Below are positions 1-7,137 of a stretch of 64,000 bases of DNA, piece after piece. Position 1 is the first letter of the stretch. Each line of letters begins with the position of its first letter. The notes beneath the pieces are model-generated. The model was given only the letters and a program-made list of their open reading frames with translations, was not told the origin of the DNA and did no database searches. The stretch is from Anaerovibrio lipolyticus DSM 3074 (GTDB lineage Bacteria; Bacillota; Negativicutes; Selenomonadales; Selenomonadaceae). A program made the translations under genes and the position numbers. The stretch is from assembly GCF_900141865.1 (NCBI RefSeq), contig NZ_FQYW01000008.1, positions 1 through 64,000 on the forward strand, read 5' to 3'.

Positions 1-192
1 TTTAGTTCTGATGCCGTCTTGAAAGTTATTCTTCTTGAGAGTACGCAGCTTGCTGCGAGATAATCCAGTTAATCTGCCAAGCTCTGCAAGATTTACCTTA
101 TCCAAAGGTATATTGTGGCCTGTCTTGGCTTCCATTACTTCTAAGGCTTGTGCTATAATTGGCACTAAGCCATTACTTTTTATATCATTCAC
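1..192 (-). CDS. IS21-type transposase (IstA-like), N-terminal 64 residues
   Basis: Only the first 64 codons are inside the window, and the frame is open at base 1. The likely start is GTG at 190-192, preceded by AAGGAG with six bases between. The visible protein contains a predicted helix-turn-helix (residues about 37-57, LAELGRLTGLSRSKLR) followed by a basic stretch, as expected for DNA recognition by IS21-group transposases. The catalytic DDE core and the IstB partner would lie outside the window. The assignment rests on the HTH, the position inside IS21-like terminal repeats and general resemblance, so family membership is good but not certain. Confidence 0.65.
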   Translation of the reverse strand, partial: MNDIKSNGLVPIIAQALEVMEAKTGHNIPLDKVNLAELGRLTGLSRSKLRTLKKNNFQDGIRTK

Positions 193-330
193 ATTGTCTC
201 CTTCCAGCTGGGTTGATTGGTCACTATCCAGTTTAGAGGAAACGAATGAAAAAAGGAATGGCTATTTTATGTTGACTAAAATCGGCTAATTTTGACCGAC
301 CTGGAGTGGCTAATTTCGACCGACTCCAAC
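1..330 (-). mobile_element. IS21-family insertion sequence, left end only
   Basis: The end of an insertion sequence runs off the window's left edge. Two copies of a terminal repeat (core GGCTAATTTtGACCGAC) lie at 282-300 and 305-323, just inside the outer end near 328. Multiple terminal repeats ahead of the transposase gene are typical of IS21. The start of a transposase gene lies inside, reading away from this end. The outer boundary is uncertain by a few bases (about 327-331). The element interrupts the gene at 276-767. Confidence 0.7.
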
Positions 331-767
331 ACTATATCCGCAACGCTGCGCAGGGCTGGCAAAAGGAATATCAGGGAAATGAGCAAATAAAAGTAGTGAA
401 CAGCTTGGCTGGAATCCAGCTGTGGCGGCGGGGTAATATATTTTAGTCGTATCGCGCCATTACTGTGACACTTGGGGCAGTAATAACGGGGCTTACGGGG
501 ATTATCAATAATAGGAATGTAGATATTTCTTGTTCTGGGAGTGGCAGCTGGAGGATTATCCACCTTTACATTATCGTTATCGCGTTCATCAAAAAAATCT
601 GAATCGTAATTATCTTCTTCAAATTCATCACGGTCCATACTGCAATCATCCCAGATGGCATCATAAGCGTCCTGGCTGTCCTTGTCAAAAGGATCCGCAT
701 CCTGCCAGCCCTCTTCTTCACATCCGTCGTAGTAGTCTTTCCATAGATGGGTGTCTTCAATTCCCAT
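276..767 (-). pseudogene. Zinc-ribbon membrane protein, 3' end cut by the insertion sequence
   Basis: An unknown protein opens with a very acidic stretch (many D/E/Y, residues about 5-75). A YYCPKCHSNG half zinc ribbon follows near residue 100, then one hydrophobic segment (HYFYLLISLIFLLPAL). The last 17 or so residues before the stop at 276 are encoded by insertion-sequence DNA, so the native C-terminus is lost. ATG at 767 was chosen because GGGAGG sits seven bases upstream; an ATG at 785 lacks such a site. The acidic N-terminus plus zinc ribbon plus single membrane segment suggests a membrane-anchored scaffold, but no function can be assigned. The truncated form could still be translated. 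Confidence 0.6.
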
Positions 768-890
768 ATTTCTCCCTCCCCTCAAGTAACTACAGCCCTT
801 TGTATTTTCCGATGTTTTATTTAATACTATACTACGCGAAATTTATTGGCAATAGATGTGTGGGTGAAAAAAAGGACAATGGAGCTGGCT

Positions 891-993
891 TACAAAAGTT
901 CGTTGCAAAAAGTGTAGCTATGCTACAAAAGTTCGGCGTAAAAAGTGTAGTGATACTACAAAAGTTCGTTGCATTTTTTGTGACGAAATGTCA
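891..993 (+). repeat. Three 33-bp tandem units, each ending in a different palindrome
   Basis: TACAAAAGTTCG recurs at 891, 924 and 957 with an exact 33-bp period. At the same place in each unit lies an inverted repeat of different sequence: TGTAGC-TAT-GCTACA at 913-927, TGTAGT-GAT-ACTACA at 946-960 and TGAC-GAAAT-GTCA at 981-993. The frame stays open across the array and would encode 11-residue repeats starting LQKF. The array ends about 35 bases before the ATPase gene at 1027. Confidence 0.8.
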
Positions 994-1026
994 TACTGTA
1001 CTTAAATAGATGGTGGAGGTGTTGGT

Positions 1027-2325
1027 ATGTACAGAACTGCTATTGAAAAGCTCTTAAAGTGGAAAAAAAGTAAATACCGCAAACCTTTAATTATTGAGGG
1101 AGCACGCCAGGTCGGCAAAACATGGCTGATGCAGGAATTTGGCAAGCAAGAGTATGCCGATACAATATATATAAATTTTGATTCTAATCCAAATATGGCA
1201 GAGCTGTTTGCCTATAATCTGGATGTTGATCGTTTAATAATGGGCTTGGAGTTATATGCAGGACGCAAGATAGATCCAGATAATTCTTTGCTGATTTTTG
1301 ATGAAATACAGGAGGTCCCAAGAGCATTGGCTTCTCTTAAGTATTTCTGTGAAAGGGCACCACAATACCACATCGTATGTGCTGGATCCTTGCTGGGTAT
1401 AGCTCTGCATCCAGGGACTTCATTTCCTGTGGGAAAAGTGGATTTTTTGAAGCTTTATCCTCTTTCCTTCAATGAATTTTTAATGGCAACTGCCAAGAAA
1501 CAGTTTGCTGAGTTGTTGGACCGTCAGGATTTTCAGATGATTACCAGCTTCAAACAAACTTACATTGATGCCCTGAAGCAATATTATTATGTTGGTGGCA
1601 TGCCTGAGGCAGTGCAAAACTTTACTGATAATAAAGATTTCGGGGAAGTTCGGGAAATACAAAAGCGAATATTATATGCTTATGAGCAGGATTTTTCCAA
1701 GCATGCTCCAAATGAAATCGTTCCGAGAATTAGGGTGTTATGGAATAGTATTCCTTCCCAACTGGCAAAGGAGAACAAAAAATTTGTGTATGGGCTCGTT
1801 CGTGAAGGTGCCCGGGCGAAGGATTATGAAACCGCTATCATGTGGCTTAGTGACTGTGGACTGATTCATAAGGTTAGCCGGGTTAATTCAGTTGGTATTC
1901 CATTGAAGGGTTATGATGACCTAAAAGCGTTTAAGTTGTTTTTGGTAGATGTTGGTCTTCTTGGGTGTATGGCTGGCCTTAGCCATCGAACCTTACTGGA
2001 TGGCAATAGCCTTTTTACAGAATTTAAGGGTGCATTGACGGAGCAGTATGTTTGTCAGCAGTTAAAAACTATTGATGATATAGCGGTGTACTATTACACC
2101 AATGACAGAGGCTCCTGTGAAATTGATTTTGTTATCGATACTGGTAATCAAGTAGTTCCGGTGGAAGTAAAGGCAGAGGTAAATCTTCGTGCCAAGAGTT
2201 TAAAAACATATAGAGAGAAATTCTCTCCAGAGATTTGTGTTCGCACATCTATGGCAGACTACAAGAAAGAGGAGTGGCTGATAAATCTGCCGCTGTATGC
2301 TGTGGGTCAGATTGCGAGTATATAA
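1027..2325 (+). CDS. AAA ATPase with DUF4143 and nuclease-like C-terminus
   Basis: A P-loop ATPase of the AAA_14/DUF4143 group, 432 residues. The Walker A motif is GARQVGKT (25-32), Walker B is LLIFDE (88-93), and a CAGSLLG sensor-like motif follows at about 118. The middle of the protein (about 200-370) matches the DUF4143 winged-helix region. Near the end, CEIDFVID followed by VPVEVKAE resembles a PD-(D/E)xK-like core described for this family. Biological roles are poorly known; many genomes carry several diverse copies, often in accessory regions. The start ATG is preceded by GGTGGAGGTG. The palindromic 33-bp repeat array sits directly upstream and may control it. It is followed 55 bases later by a secreted vWA protein, possibly co-transcribed. 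Confidence 0.85.
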   Translation: MYRTAIEKLLKWKKSKYRKPLIIEGARQVGKTWLMQEFGKQEYADTIYINFDSNPNMAELFAYNLDVDRLIMGLELYAGRKIDPDNSLLIFDEIQEVPRALASLKYFCERAPQYHIVCAGSLLGIALHPGTSFPVGKVDFLKLYPLSFNEFLMATAKKQFAELLDRQDFQMITSFKQTYIDALKQYYYVGGMPEAVQNFTDNKDFGEVREIQKRILYAYEQDFSKHAPNEIVPRIRVLWNSIPSQLAKENKKFVYGLVREGARAKDYETAIMWLSDCGLIHKVSRVNSVGIPLKGYDDLKAFKLFLVDVGLLGCMAGLSHRTLLDGNSLFTEFKGALTEQYVCQQLKTIDDIAVYYYTNDRGSCEIDFVIDTGNQVVPVEVKAEVNLRAKSLKTYREKFSPEICVRTSMADYKKEEWLINLPLYAVGQIASI

Positions 2326-2380
2326 TTTTTCCAACAGTACTGCCTTCACAAGTGAAGGCCCATTAGGAGGAGATGATTAA

Positions 2381-3115
2381 ATGTACAGAAGCTTATTAAT
2401 GTTAGTATCGATGCTGGTTTTTAGTACAGGTATATGCTTTGCTCAACAAACGGATTTATTGCCACATGAGCATACTCCAGAATGCCAGCTTACATCAGCT
2501 GAGCCAGTGCAGATTGTATGCATTTTGGACCGTTCCGGTTCAATGAGACATTTAGTGGGAGATACTATAGGCGGTTATAACTCTTTCTTGGATAAGCAAC
2601 GGCAAGAAAAGGGAAGTGCTGAGGTTACCACGGTTCTTTTTGACGACAAGTATGAAAAGCTTGTAGACGCTGAAGATATAAAGAAGGTGCCTGAGCTAAC
2701 CGACAAAGAATACTACGCAAGAGGGATGACTGCCCTTTTGGATGCAGTGGGCAGAACGGTTACAGACACATTTGGCAGAATGAATCGTGACGGCATTTGC
2801 CCTGCCAAGCGCCGTGTGCTGTTTCTCATTATGACCGATGGCAAGGAAAATCACAGCAGGGAGTATACCAAAGCAGATGTAAAGGCCATGATAGAAAAGG
2901 CCACTCAGGAGTACAAGTGGAATTTTATTTTCATGGGCGCAAATATGGATTCTGTCTCTGAGGCGGCTTCTATTGGTATTTCAGCCGACCATGCAGTAAA
3001 CTTTGCTCATGATTCTGCTGGCGTAAGACAATCCTTCGCACGTATGAGCGAGGCAGCCACGGAAATGAGGGAATCGGGCACCGTTGGCGAAGACTGGAAA
3101 AAAGGCGAGGAATAG
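2381..3115 (+). CDS. Exported von Willebrand factor A domain protein
   Basis: This 244-aa protein begins with a signal peptide (hydrophobic residues 5-20, cleavage likely after CFAQ). The vWA domain carries the MIDAS metal site: DRSGSM at 50-55, a Thr in RGMTALLDAV and Asp in IMTDGKEN. These residues coordinate Mg2+ or Mn2+ and support protein binding. No transmembrane anchor or sortase motif is seen at the acidic/basic C-terminus (WKKGEE), so it is probably periplasmic or secreted. AGGAGG precedes the ATG. It lies just behind the DUF4143 ATPase; ATPase plus vWA pairs are a recurring theme in bacteria, but MoxR-type ATPases are the usual partner, so a functional link here is inference. Confidence 0.8.
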   Translation: MYRSLLMLVSMLVFSTGICFAQQTDLLPHEHTPECQLTSAEPVQIVCILDRSGSMRHLVGDTIGGYNSFLDKQRQEKGSAEVTTVLFDDKYEKLVDAEDIKKVPELTDKEYYARGMTALLDAVGRTVTDTFGRMNRDGICPAKRRVLFLIMTDGKENHSREYTKADVKAMIEKATQEYKWNFIFMGANMDSVSEAASIGISADHAVNFAHDSAGVRQSFARMSEAATEMRESGTVGEDWKKGEE

Positions 3116-3171
3116 TGAAGCCTTTTCCTGTGTTATGGTGGTTGAAAAAACAAAACTGGGTTTCATAGATT

Positions 3172-3234
3172 TAGAAGTGACATTAGAAGTGACATTTTTG
3201 TAGTGACAAAATGTCACTTCTAATGTCACTTCTA
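3172..3234 (+). repeat. Perfect 26-bp inverted repeat built from doubled 12-mers
   Basis: Arms at 3172-3197 and 3209-3234 are perfectly complementary, with an 11-base loop. Each arm is two tandem copies of TAGAAGTGACAT (or its complement). The centre also holds a nested palindrome, AGTGACA-AAA-TGTCACT (3202-3218). There is no T-run after it, so it is not a standard terminator. It abuts the truncated gene copy at 3237. Confidence 0.9.
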
Positions 3235-3236
3235 CG

Positions 3237-3275
3237 GATGATGATTTTATTTATATTGTAGATTGTCATGAATAG
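3237..3275 (+). pseudogene. 3' remnant of a second copy of the 102-aa gene
   Basis: The thirteen codons here encode DDDFIYIVDCHE and a stop, identical in protein sequence to the last residues of the intact gene ending at 10564. Similarity continues through the following terminator. The rest of this copy is missing, and the break coincides with the right edge of the 26-bp inverted repeat. Confidence 0.8.
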
Positions 3276-3294
3276 TACTATTAATTGGAATGTA

Positions 3295-3325
3295 AGTCCC
3301 TTCATTTTGTAGGGGCTTATTTTTT
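3295..3325 (+). terminator. Rho-independent terminator (copy of the one at 10583)
   Basis: AGTCCC and GGGGCT arms enclose a short loop and are followed by TTATTTTTTTAT. The duplicate at 10583-10613 has the same layout behind the intact 102-aa gene. Confidence 0.7.
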
Positions 3326-3378
3326 TATGTTATAATAATATTAATAAATTTAAGCTAAAGTGCATAGGAGGAATTGCA

Positions 3379-3560
3379 GTGGATAATCAGATTATTACAG
3401 ATAAAATACGACAGGGTTTGCGCACTGCATTTGAAAACAAGGATAGTCATTCTGATATGGAATTTCGTCCACAGTTCGTGTTCAATGACTTCCGTAAAGG
3501 TAGAAAAGTATTAGCATCGTTGGAACGTGAACTTAAATATTGTGATGAGTTTGCCATATC
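3379..3560 (+). pseudogene. N-terminal fragment of a PLD/DUF3427 helicase
   Basis: A GTG start with AGGAGG nine bases upstream opens a frame whose first 60 residues look like the beginning of phospholipase-D/DEAD-helicase/DUF3427 proteins (pattern RPQFVFND...VLASLERELKYCDEFAIS). The family normally continues into a PLD core of about 1000 residues. Here it breaks at about 3560 and jumps into DUF4314 sequence. It is not a copy of the intact helicase at 10732 but of a different branch. Its order (small gene, terminator, helicase) matches the intact locus. Confidence 0.6.
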
Positions 3561-3692
3561 CAGGCACCGCCGATAGGCACCGAGGGAACGGTAAGAGGTG
3601 TGGATGACATCGGTTCGGTTATGGTGGCATGGGATAACGGCTCGGGATTAAATGTGGTTCTGGGTGGGGATGATATCGAGGTGGTGAAGTAA
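3561..3692 (+). pseudogene. DUF4314 protein, C-terminal fragment
   Basis: The 43 codons ending at 3692 encode QAPPIGTEGTVRGVDDIGSV, then a V-A-W-D-N-G-S-G-L block, the signature of DUF4314 proteins found on conjugative elements and phages. The N-terminal half is missing and is replaced by the helicase fragment. The stop codon overlaps the next gene's ATG (ATGA-type junction), so the original operon coupling survives. Confidence 0.7.
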
Positions 3693-3952
3693 TGAGACTA
3701 TGTCCAATTTGCGGCAAGGAGTATTAAGATTATCCGGCATTGTCAAGAAAAGATAACCGTACTGAGATCTGTCCTGATTGTGGTACTAGGGAAGCAGTGG
3801 AGGTGTATACGCTTTATTCTCAGGAAGGTGACATCACCTTTATAATGGAAGATAAGGAGAATACAACCTCAGTGGTTGGCTTCTATTACGGTGAGCCTAA
3901 TGATGAGGACACGAGAGAATTTAGAGGAAAATTGACAGCGGAGTTTGAGTAA
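3692..3952 (+). pseudogene. Small zinc-ribbon protein gene with internal stop
   Basis: Starting at ATG 3692 the frame gives MRLCPICGKEY, then TAA at 3725, and then continues in the same frame as DYPALSRKDNRTEICPDCGT. The two CxxC pairs (CPIC and CPDC) on either side of the stop form one zinc ribbon, so the TAA is a nonsense mutation in an old gene. The tail (VEVYTLYSQEGDIT...EFE) runs to 3952. The function is unknown; similar small ribbons sit beside DUF4314 in mobile elements. Confidence 0.7.
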
Positions 3953-4001
3953 AGTCAAAAAATTACGATTTTTTGTTTAACTTGAGTCATAAATAAATAG
4001 A

Positions 4002-4046
4002 AAGTGTCTGAATGCCTTATATTAAGTGGTCGTCAGGCACTTTTTG
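4002..4046 (+). terminator. Rho-independent terminator
   Basis: AAGTGTCTGA pairs with TCAGGCACTT (one G-U pair), followed by TTTTTGTTTG. It closes the debris region before the convergent regulator gene. Confidence 0.7.
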
Positions 4047-4107
4047 TTTGCCATGGTAGTGAATATGTGAATGGGAGTGTCAGGATAGGTAGTACACGCT
4101 TGTTTTC

Positions 4108-5889
4108 TCAGTCTTCAGTTTGATGTGCCTTTAGAATTCTCCATAAAGTACTACGACTAATTCCCAAACGATATGCTGTATTAGTATGATTATTATGTTC
4201 TTCTTTTAAGACCAATCGAATTACATCATAAGTTATTTTAGATAATGTTTGATTTAAATCCAAGTTCCCACCATAACCAGTAGTTGTGTCATTCCACACG
4301 GCGGTCTCTTTATGAAGTATAGTCATTGTATTCTCATAAGATATATATGAAGTATCAGTCAACAACATAAGTTCTCTCACAATACGTTGCAATTGAGACA
4401 GATTCCTTTCCCACGGAAATTTAGTTAGCACTTGTAACGCTTTAGGCTCAAATCCGATAATCTGTTTACCCAATGAGAGGTTAAATCGGTTGATATAAAA
4501 TGATGTCAAAATTGGAATATCTTCACTGCGCTCTTTTAACGATGGTAAATATATACTCACACAGGAAATATTATCTAGTAATTCAGAGATATACTTGTTA
4601 TCATCTTCTTCCGCTGACTTAGTACTTATGACGGAAAATATTAATTGATTCCGAACATTTAAATTAGTGTCGATTATTGTCGCCAATAACTTTATGAAAA
4701 TGCTATTATCAATCGAATTAATGTTCCTAAAGTATATGGTCCTTTTGTTATGTGACAATGGTGAATCATGATGCCGAAGTAGATATCCCCAATCTTTATT
4801 TGTCATATTTGCACAATCGATTTGATAAAATAGGTTTTTGCTATATTTCCCTTGTCGATGCAGCATCAAGGCCGCTTTGTCTTTACCTGTTCCAACTTCA
4901 CCTCTGATAATTATAGATGCTGATGTGTCACTATATTTTTTTAAGATATTTATTGTTGAACCAATAGTATGGGAACAATAATATTCATCTTGTGTATTTT
5001 CTATATGTTCAGAACTTATTATGTGTATAGCATTTATTCGTCTAAGATTTACGTTATCACTAATTCTAGCGTAAACAAACATATAGTTGTTATTATGTTT
5101 GACTGAGATGATGACAAGCTTATTTTTTATGATTCTTTCAAAAGACGATTCATTCATCATTTTTAACTCGTCGTAATGCGCCTGAAGATACAAATTTATA
5201 TAATTTTGTTTATCCGAAAAACTTGAAAAAAATATATCGCCTTTATCATCAAATACCATACATGGGTATGGATTTTTCTGTTGTAGTTTAAATAATGTAT
5301 TTTTCTTTAATCTATCATCTTTCGTTATAAGAGAATAATATACTGCTTCATCTAGTGTGTTTTGTATAGTATCATAACCTGACGTTATTAGAATGGGGTT
5401 CATATTAAACAAAATTGCGTGATGAGCCGTTATAACATCACATACCACCACGTTAACCCCTTCAGACTTCAATGACTCCAAACATTGAAAAGATTCATCA
5501 CCGCTTGTAACCGTGTAGATTGGGGTATTATATTGCAATATCTCACAAACCTTCTTAGCTGGGTTTGTAATTGTCTCAAAGCCAACTACAGCAATCTTAT
5601 CATTAAAGCCTTGCGCTAATCTTAAGGAACGCAAGACATCCATTCCAGATAGCCCAATATCATACACTGGTAATTGGGTATTTTTTTTTAATTGTAAAGC
5701 CGTTCCGCCTCTAGAAACAATACCATCATAGCAACTTAAATCTAAATTACGGGTGATGGCCAACGCTTCCTCAAGATTTCCTACGTATATATCAGCTGTA
5801 ATATCTGAACGTACTGCAACTATCTCTTTTATCATTTCACTCAGTTGTTTATATGGCGATATGATTAGCAATGATACAGTCCTATCCAT
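4108..5889 (-). CDS. PrpR-type transcription regulator (PrpR_N, AAA, HTH)
   Basis: The 593-aa regulator has an N-terminal PrpR_N ligand domain (about 5-180, with the family motif SRGGTA). A PAS-like middle follows, then an AAA domain with Walker A GEVGTGKD at about 330, and a C-terminal Fis-type helix-turn-helix (TAYRLGISRSTLWRILK). The sigma-54 contact loop GAFTGA is not present; the corresponding segment reads LLRHHDSPLSHN. That argues against classical sigma-54 activation. ATG at 5889 is preceded by AAGGAG; an ATG at 5934 has no site. It is divergent from the pdxA2-kinase-permease operon and is the obvious candidate regulator, probably sensing the sugar acid or an intermediate (inference). 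Confidence 0.85.
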   Translation of the reverse strand: MDRTVSLLIISPYKQLSEMIKEIVAVRSDITADIYVGNLEEALAITRNLDLSCYDGIVSRGGTALQLKKNTQLPVYDIGLSGMDVLRSLRLAQGFNDKIAVVGFETITNPAKKVCEILQYNTPIYTVTSGDESFQCLESLKSEGVNVVVCDVITAHHAILFNMNPILITSGYDTIQNTLDEAVYYSLITKDDRLKKNTLFKLQQKNPYPCMVFDDKGDIFFSSFSDKQNYINLYLQAHYDELKMMNESSFERIIKNKLVIISVKHNNNYMFVYARISDNVNLRRINAIHIISSEHIENTQDEYYCSHTIGSTINILKKYSDTSASIIIRGEVGTGKDKAALMLHRQGKYSKNLFYQIDCANMTNKDWGYLLRHHDSPLSHNKRTIYFRNINSIDNSIFIKLLATIIDTNLNVRNQLIFSVISTKSAEEDDNKYISELLDNISCVSIYLPSLKERSEDIPILTSFYINRFNLSLGKQIIGFEPKALQVLTKFPWERNLSQLQRIVRELMLLTDTSYISYENTMTILHKETAVWNDTTTGYGGNLDLNQTLSKITYDVIRLVLKEEHNNHTNTAYRLGISRSTLWRILKAHQTED

Positions 5890-6080
5890 ATATATATTCT
5901 CCTTACCATTTTTATGTGTTTTATTATGAAACATATTTTGCTTAAAAGTTTAGACGAATTCCACTATTGTTTCAATATAAATCAATAAAAATTTTATATC
6001 ATATTTATTACACAAAAATCAAATGGTACTCTCTATGTAAGAAATAACTAATCCCAAAAAGGAAGGAATGTGATACTTTT
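5890..6080. promoter_or_regulatory. Divergent promoter region of the sugar-acid locus
   Basis: This AT-rich stretch separates the regulator from its presumed target operon and must hold both promoters. I found no convincing -24/-12 (TGGCAC-N5-TTGC) sequence, consistent with a regulator lacking GAFTGA. AAGGAAGG serves as the pdxA2 ribosome-binding site near 6060. Confidence 0.4.
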
Positions 6081-7133
6081 ATGTCTAAATTGCCAATTTT
6101 GGCCATAACCTCTGGTGATCCAGCTGGTTCGGGCCCAGAAATTACGATAAAAGCATTTCTCAATGGCAATATCCATAATATTTGTCGACCATTGGTCATT
6201 GGTGATACGTGTGTATTGAAACAAGCAATTAATTTTGTAGGTGCAGAAGATAAACTCCAAATAAATACAATACATGATATATCTGAAGCACAATTTGCGC
6301 CTAATGTTATTGATGTATACGATATCGGACTGATTAGGGACTATAATTCTATAGGTGTAGGCACAATAAATGCTATTGCCGGCGAAGCTGCATTTAATTA
6401 TGTAATAACAGCAATAGATCTTGCTATGAGGAATATAGTAGATGGTACGATTACCAACGCCATAAGCAAAGAAGCAATAAATTTAGCTGGACACCATTAT
6501 TCCGGTCATACAGAAATTTATGCCGAATACACCCACACAAAAAAATATTGCATGATGTTGGCACATAATGATTTTCGCGTCGCACATGTCTCAACTCATG
6601 TTTCTTTGCGAGAAGCGTGTGATCTATGCAAGAAAGATCGTGTTCTAGAAGTCATTGGGCTTGCTAATCAGGCTTGTCTTGCGGTTGATATCAAGCAACC
6701 GAAGGTGGCCGTAGCAGGTTTGAATCCGCACTGCGGGGAACATGGCTTGTTTGGGAATGAAGAAATAGATGAAATTATTCCCGCAATAGAAGCAGCAAAG
6801 GAACTTGGCATTAATGCAATCGGGCCATGCCCGCCAGATACCGTATTCTCCCAAGCAATAGGTGGTTGGTACGATATAGTTGTATGTATGTATCATGATC
6901 AGGGCCATATTCCAACAAAAGTACAAGGATTTGTCTATAATCGAGAAAAACAACAATGGAATTCTGTTGCTGGTGTAAATATAACATTAGGATTACCAAT
7001 TGTTCGTGTTTCAGTTGACCATGGCACAGCTTATGACCACGCTGGAAAAGGTGATGCAAATGAATTAAGCTTGGTCAATGCGATTGAATATGGCGCAAAA
7101 CTTTCTTCTAATCGTCATAATAAGGGGGAATGA
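6081..7133 (+). CDS. pdxA2: D-threonate 4-phosphate dehydrogenase (PdxA2 family)
   Basis: PdxA-family NAD-dependent dehydrogenase of 350 aa. TSGDPAGSGPEI near the N-terminus, SGHTEIYAEYT (metal-binding His, about 137) and MYHDQGHIPTKVQGF (about 273) are family hallmarks. True PdxA makes pyridoxine precursor; PdxA2 paralogues oxidise and decarboxylate 4-phospho-D-threonate or D-erythronate to DHAP and CO2. The adjacent DUF1537 kinase and sugar-acid permease point strongly to the PdxA2 role. The next gene starts five bases after the stop, indicating translational coupling. Substrate stereochemistry cannot be read from sequence alone. Confidence 0.88.
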   Translation: MSKLPILAITSGDPAGSGPEITIKAFLNGNIHNICRPLVIGDTCVLKQAINFVGAEDKLQINTIHDISEAQFAPNVIDVYDIGLIRDYNSIGVGTINAIAGEAAFNYVITAIDLAMRNIVDGTITNAISKEAINLAGHHYSGHTEIYAEYTHTKKYCMMLAHNDFRVAHVSTHVSLREACDLCKKDRVLEVIGLANQACLAVDIKQPKVAVAGLNPHCGEHGLFGNEEIDEIIPAIEAAKELGINAIGPCPPDTVFSQAIGGWYDIVVCMYHDQGHIPTKVQGFVYNREKQQWNSVAGVNITLGLPIVRVSVDHGTAYDHAGKGDANELSLVNAIEYGAKLSSNRHNKGE

Positions 7134-7137
7134 ATTA

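Noticed and set aside
891-993. CRISPR array
   Set aside because: Only three units, no unique spacers of constant length, and no cas genes nearby.
530-1009. Plus-strand frame of 159 codons ending in LQKF repeats
   Set aside because: Most of it lies antisense to the zinc-ribbon gene and has no ribosome-binding site; the repeats are better explained as a regulatory array.
3172-3234. Rho-independent terminator of the vWA gene
   Set aside because: The stem is very long and AT-rich, no T-run follows, and it is symmetrical with inner repeats; a proper terminator lies at 3295.
3725-3727. Recoded stop codon in the zinc-ribbon gene
   Set aside because: The Mrr ruin nearby also carries a TAA in frame and both genes lie in decaying DNA; simple nonsense mutation is the easier explanation.
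3379-4046. Prophage region
   Set aside because: DUF4314 occurs in phages too, but there are no structural, terminase, integrase or lysis genes here.
5890-6080. Sigma-54 promoter before pdxA2
   Set aside because: No TGGCAC-N5-TTGC match was found; TGGTAC near 6030 lacks a -12 element.
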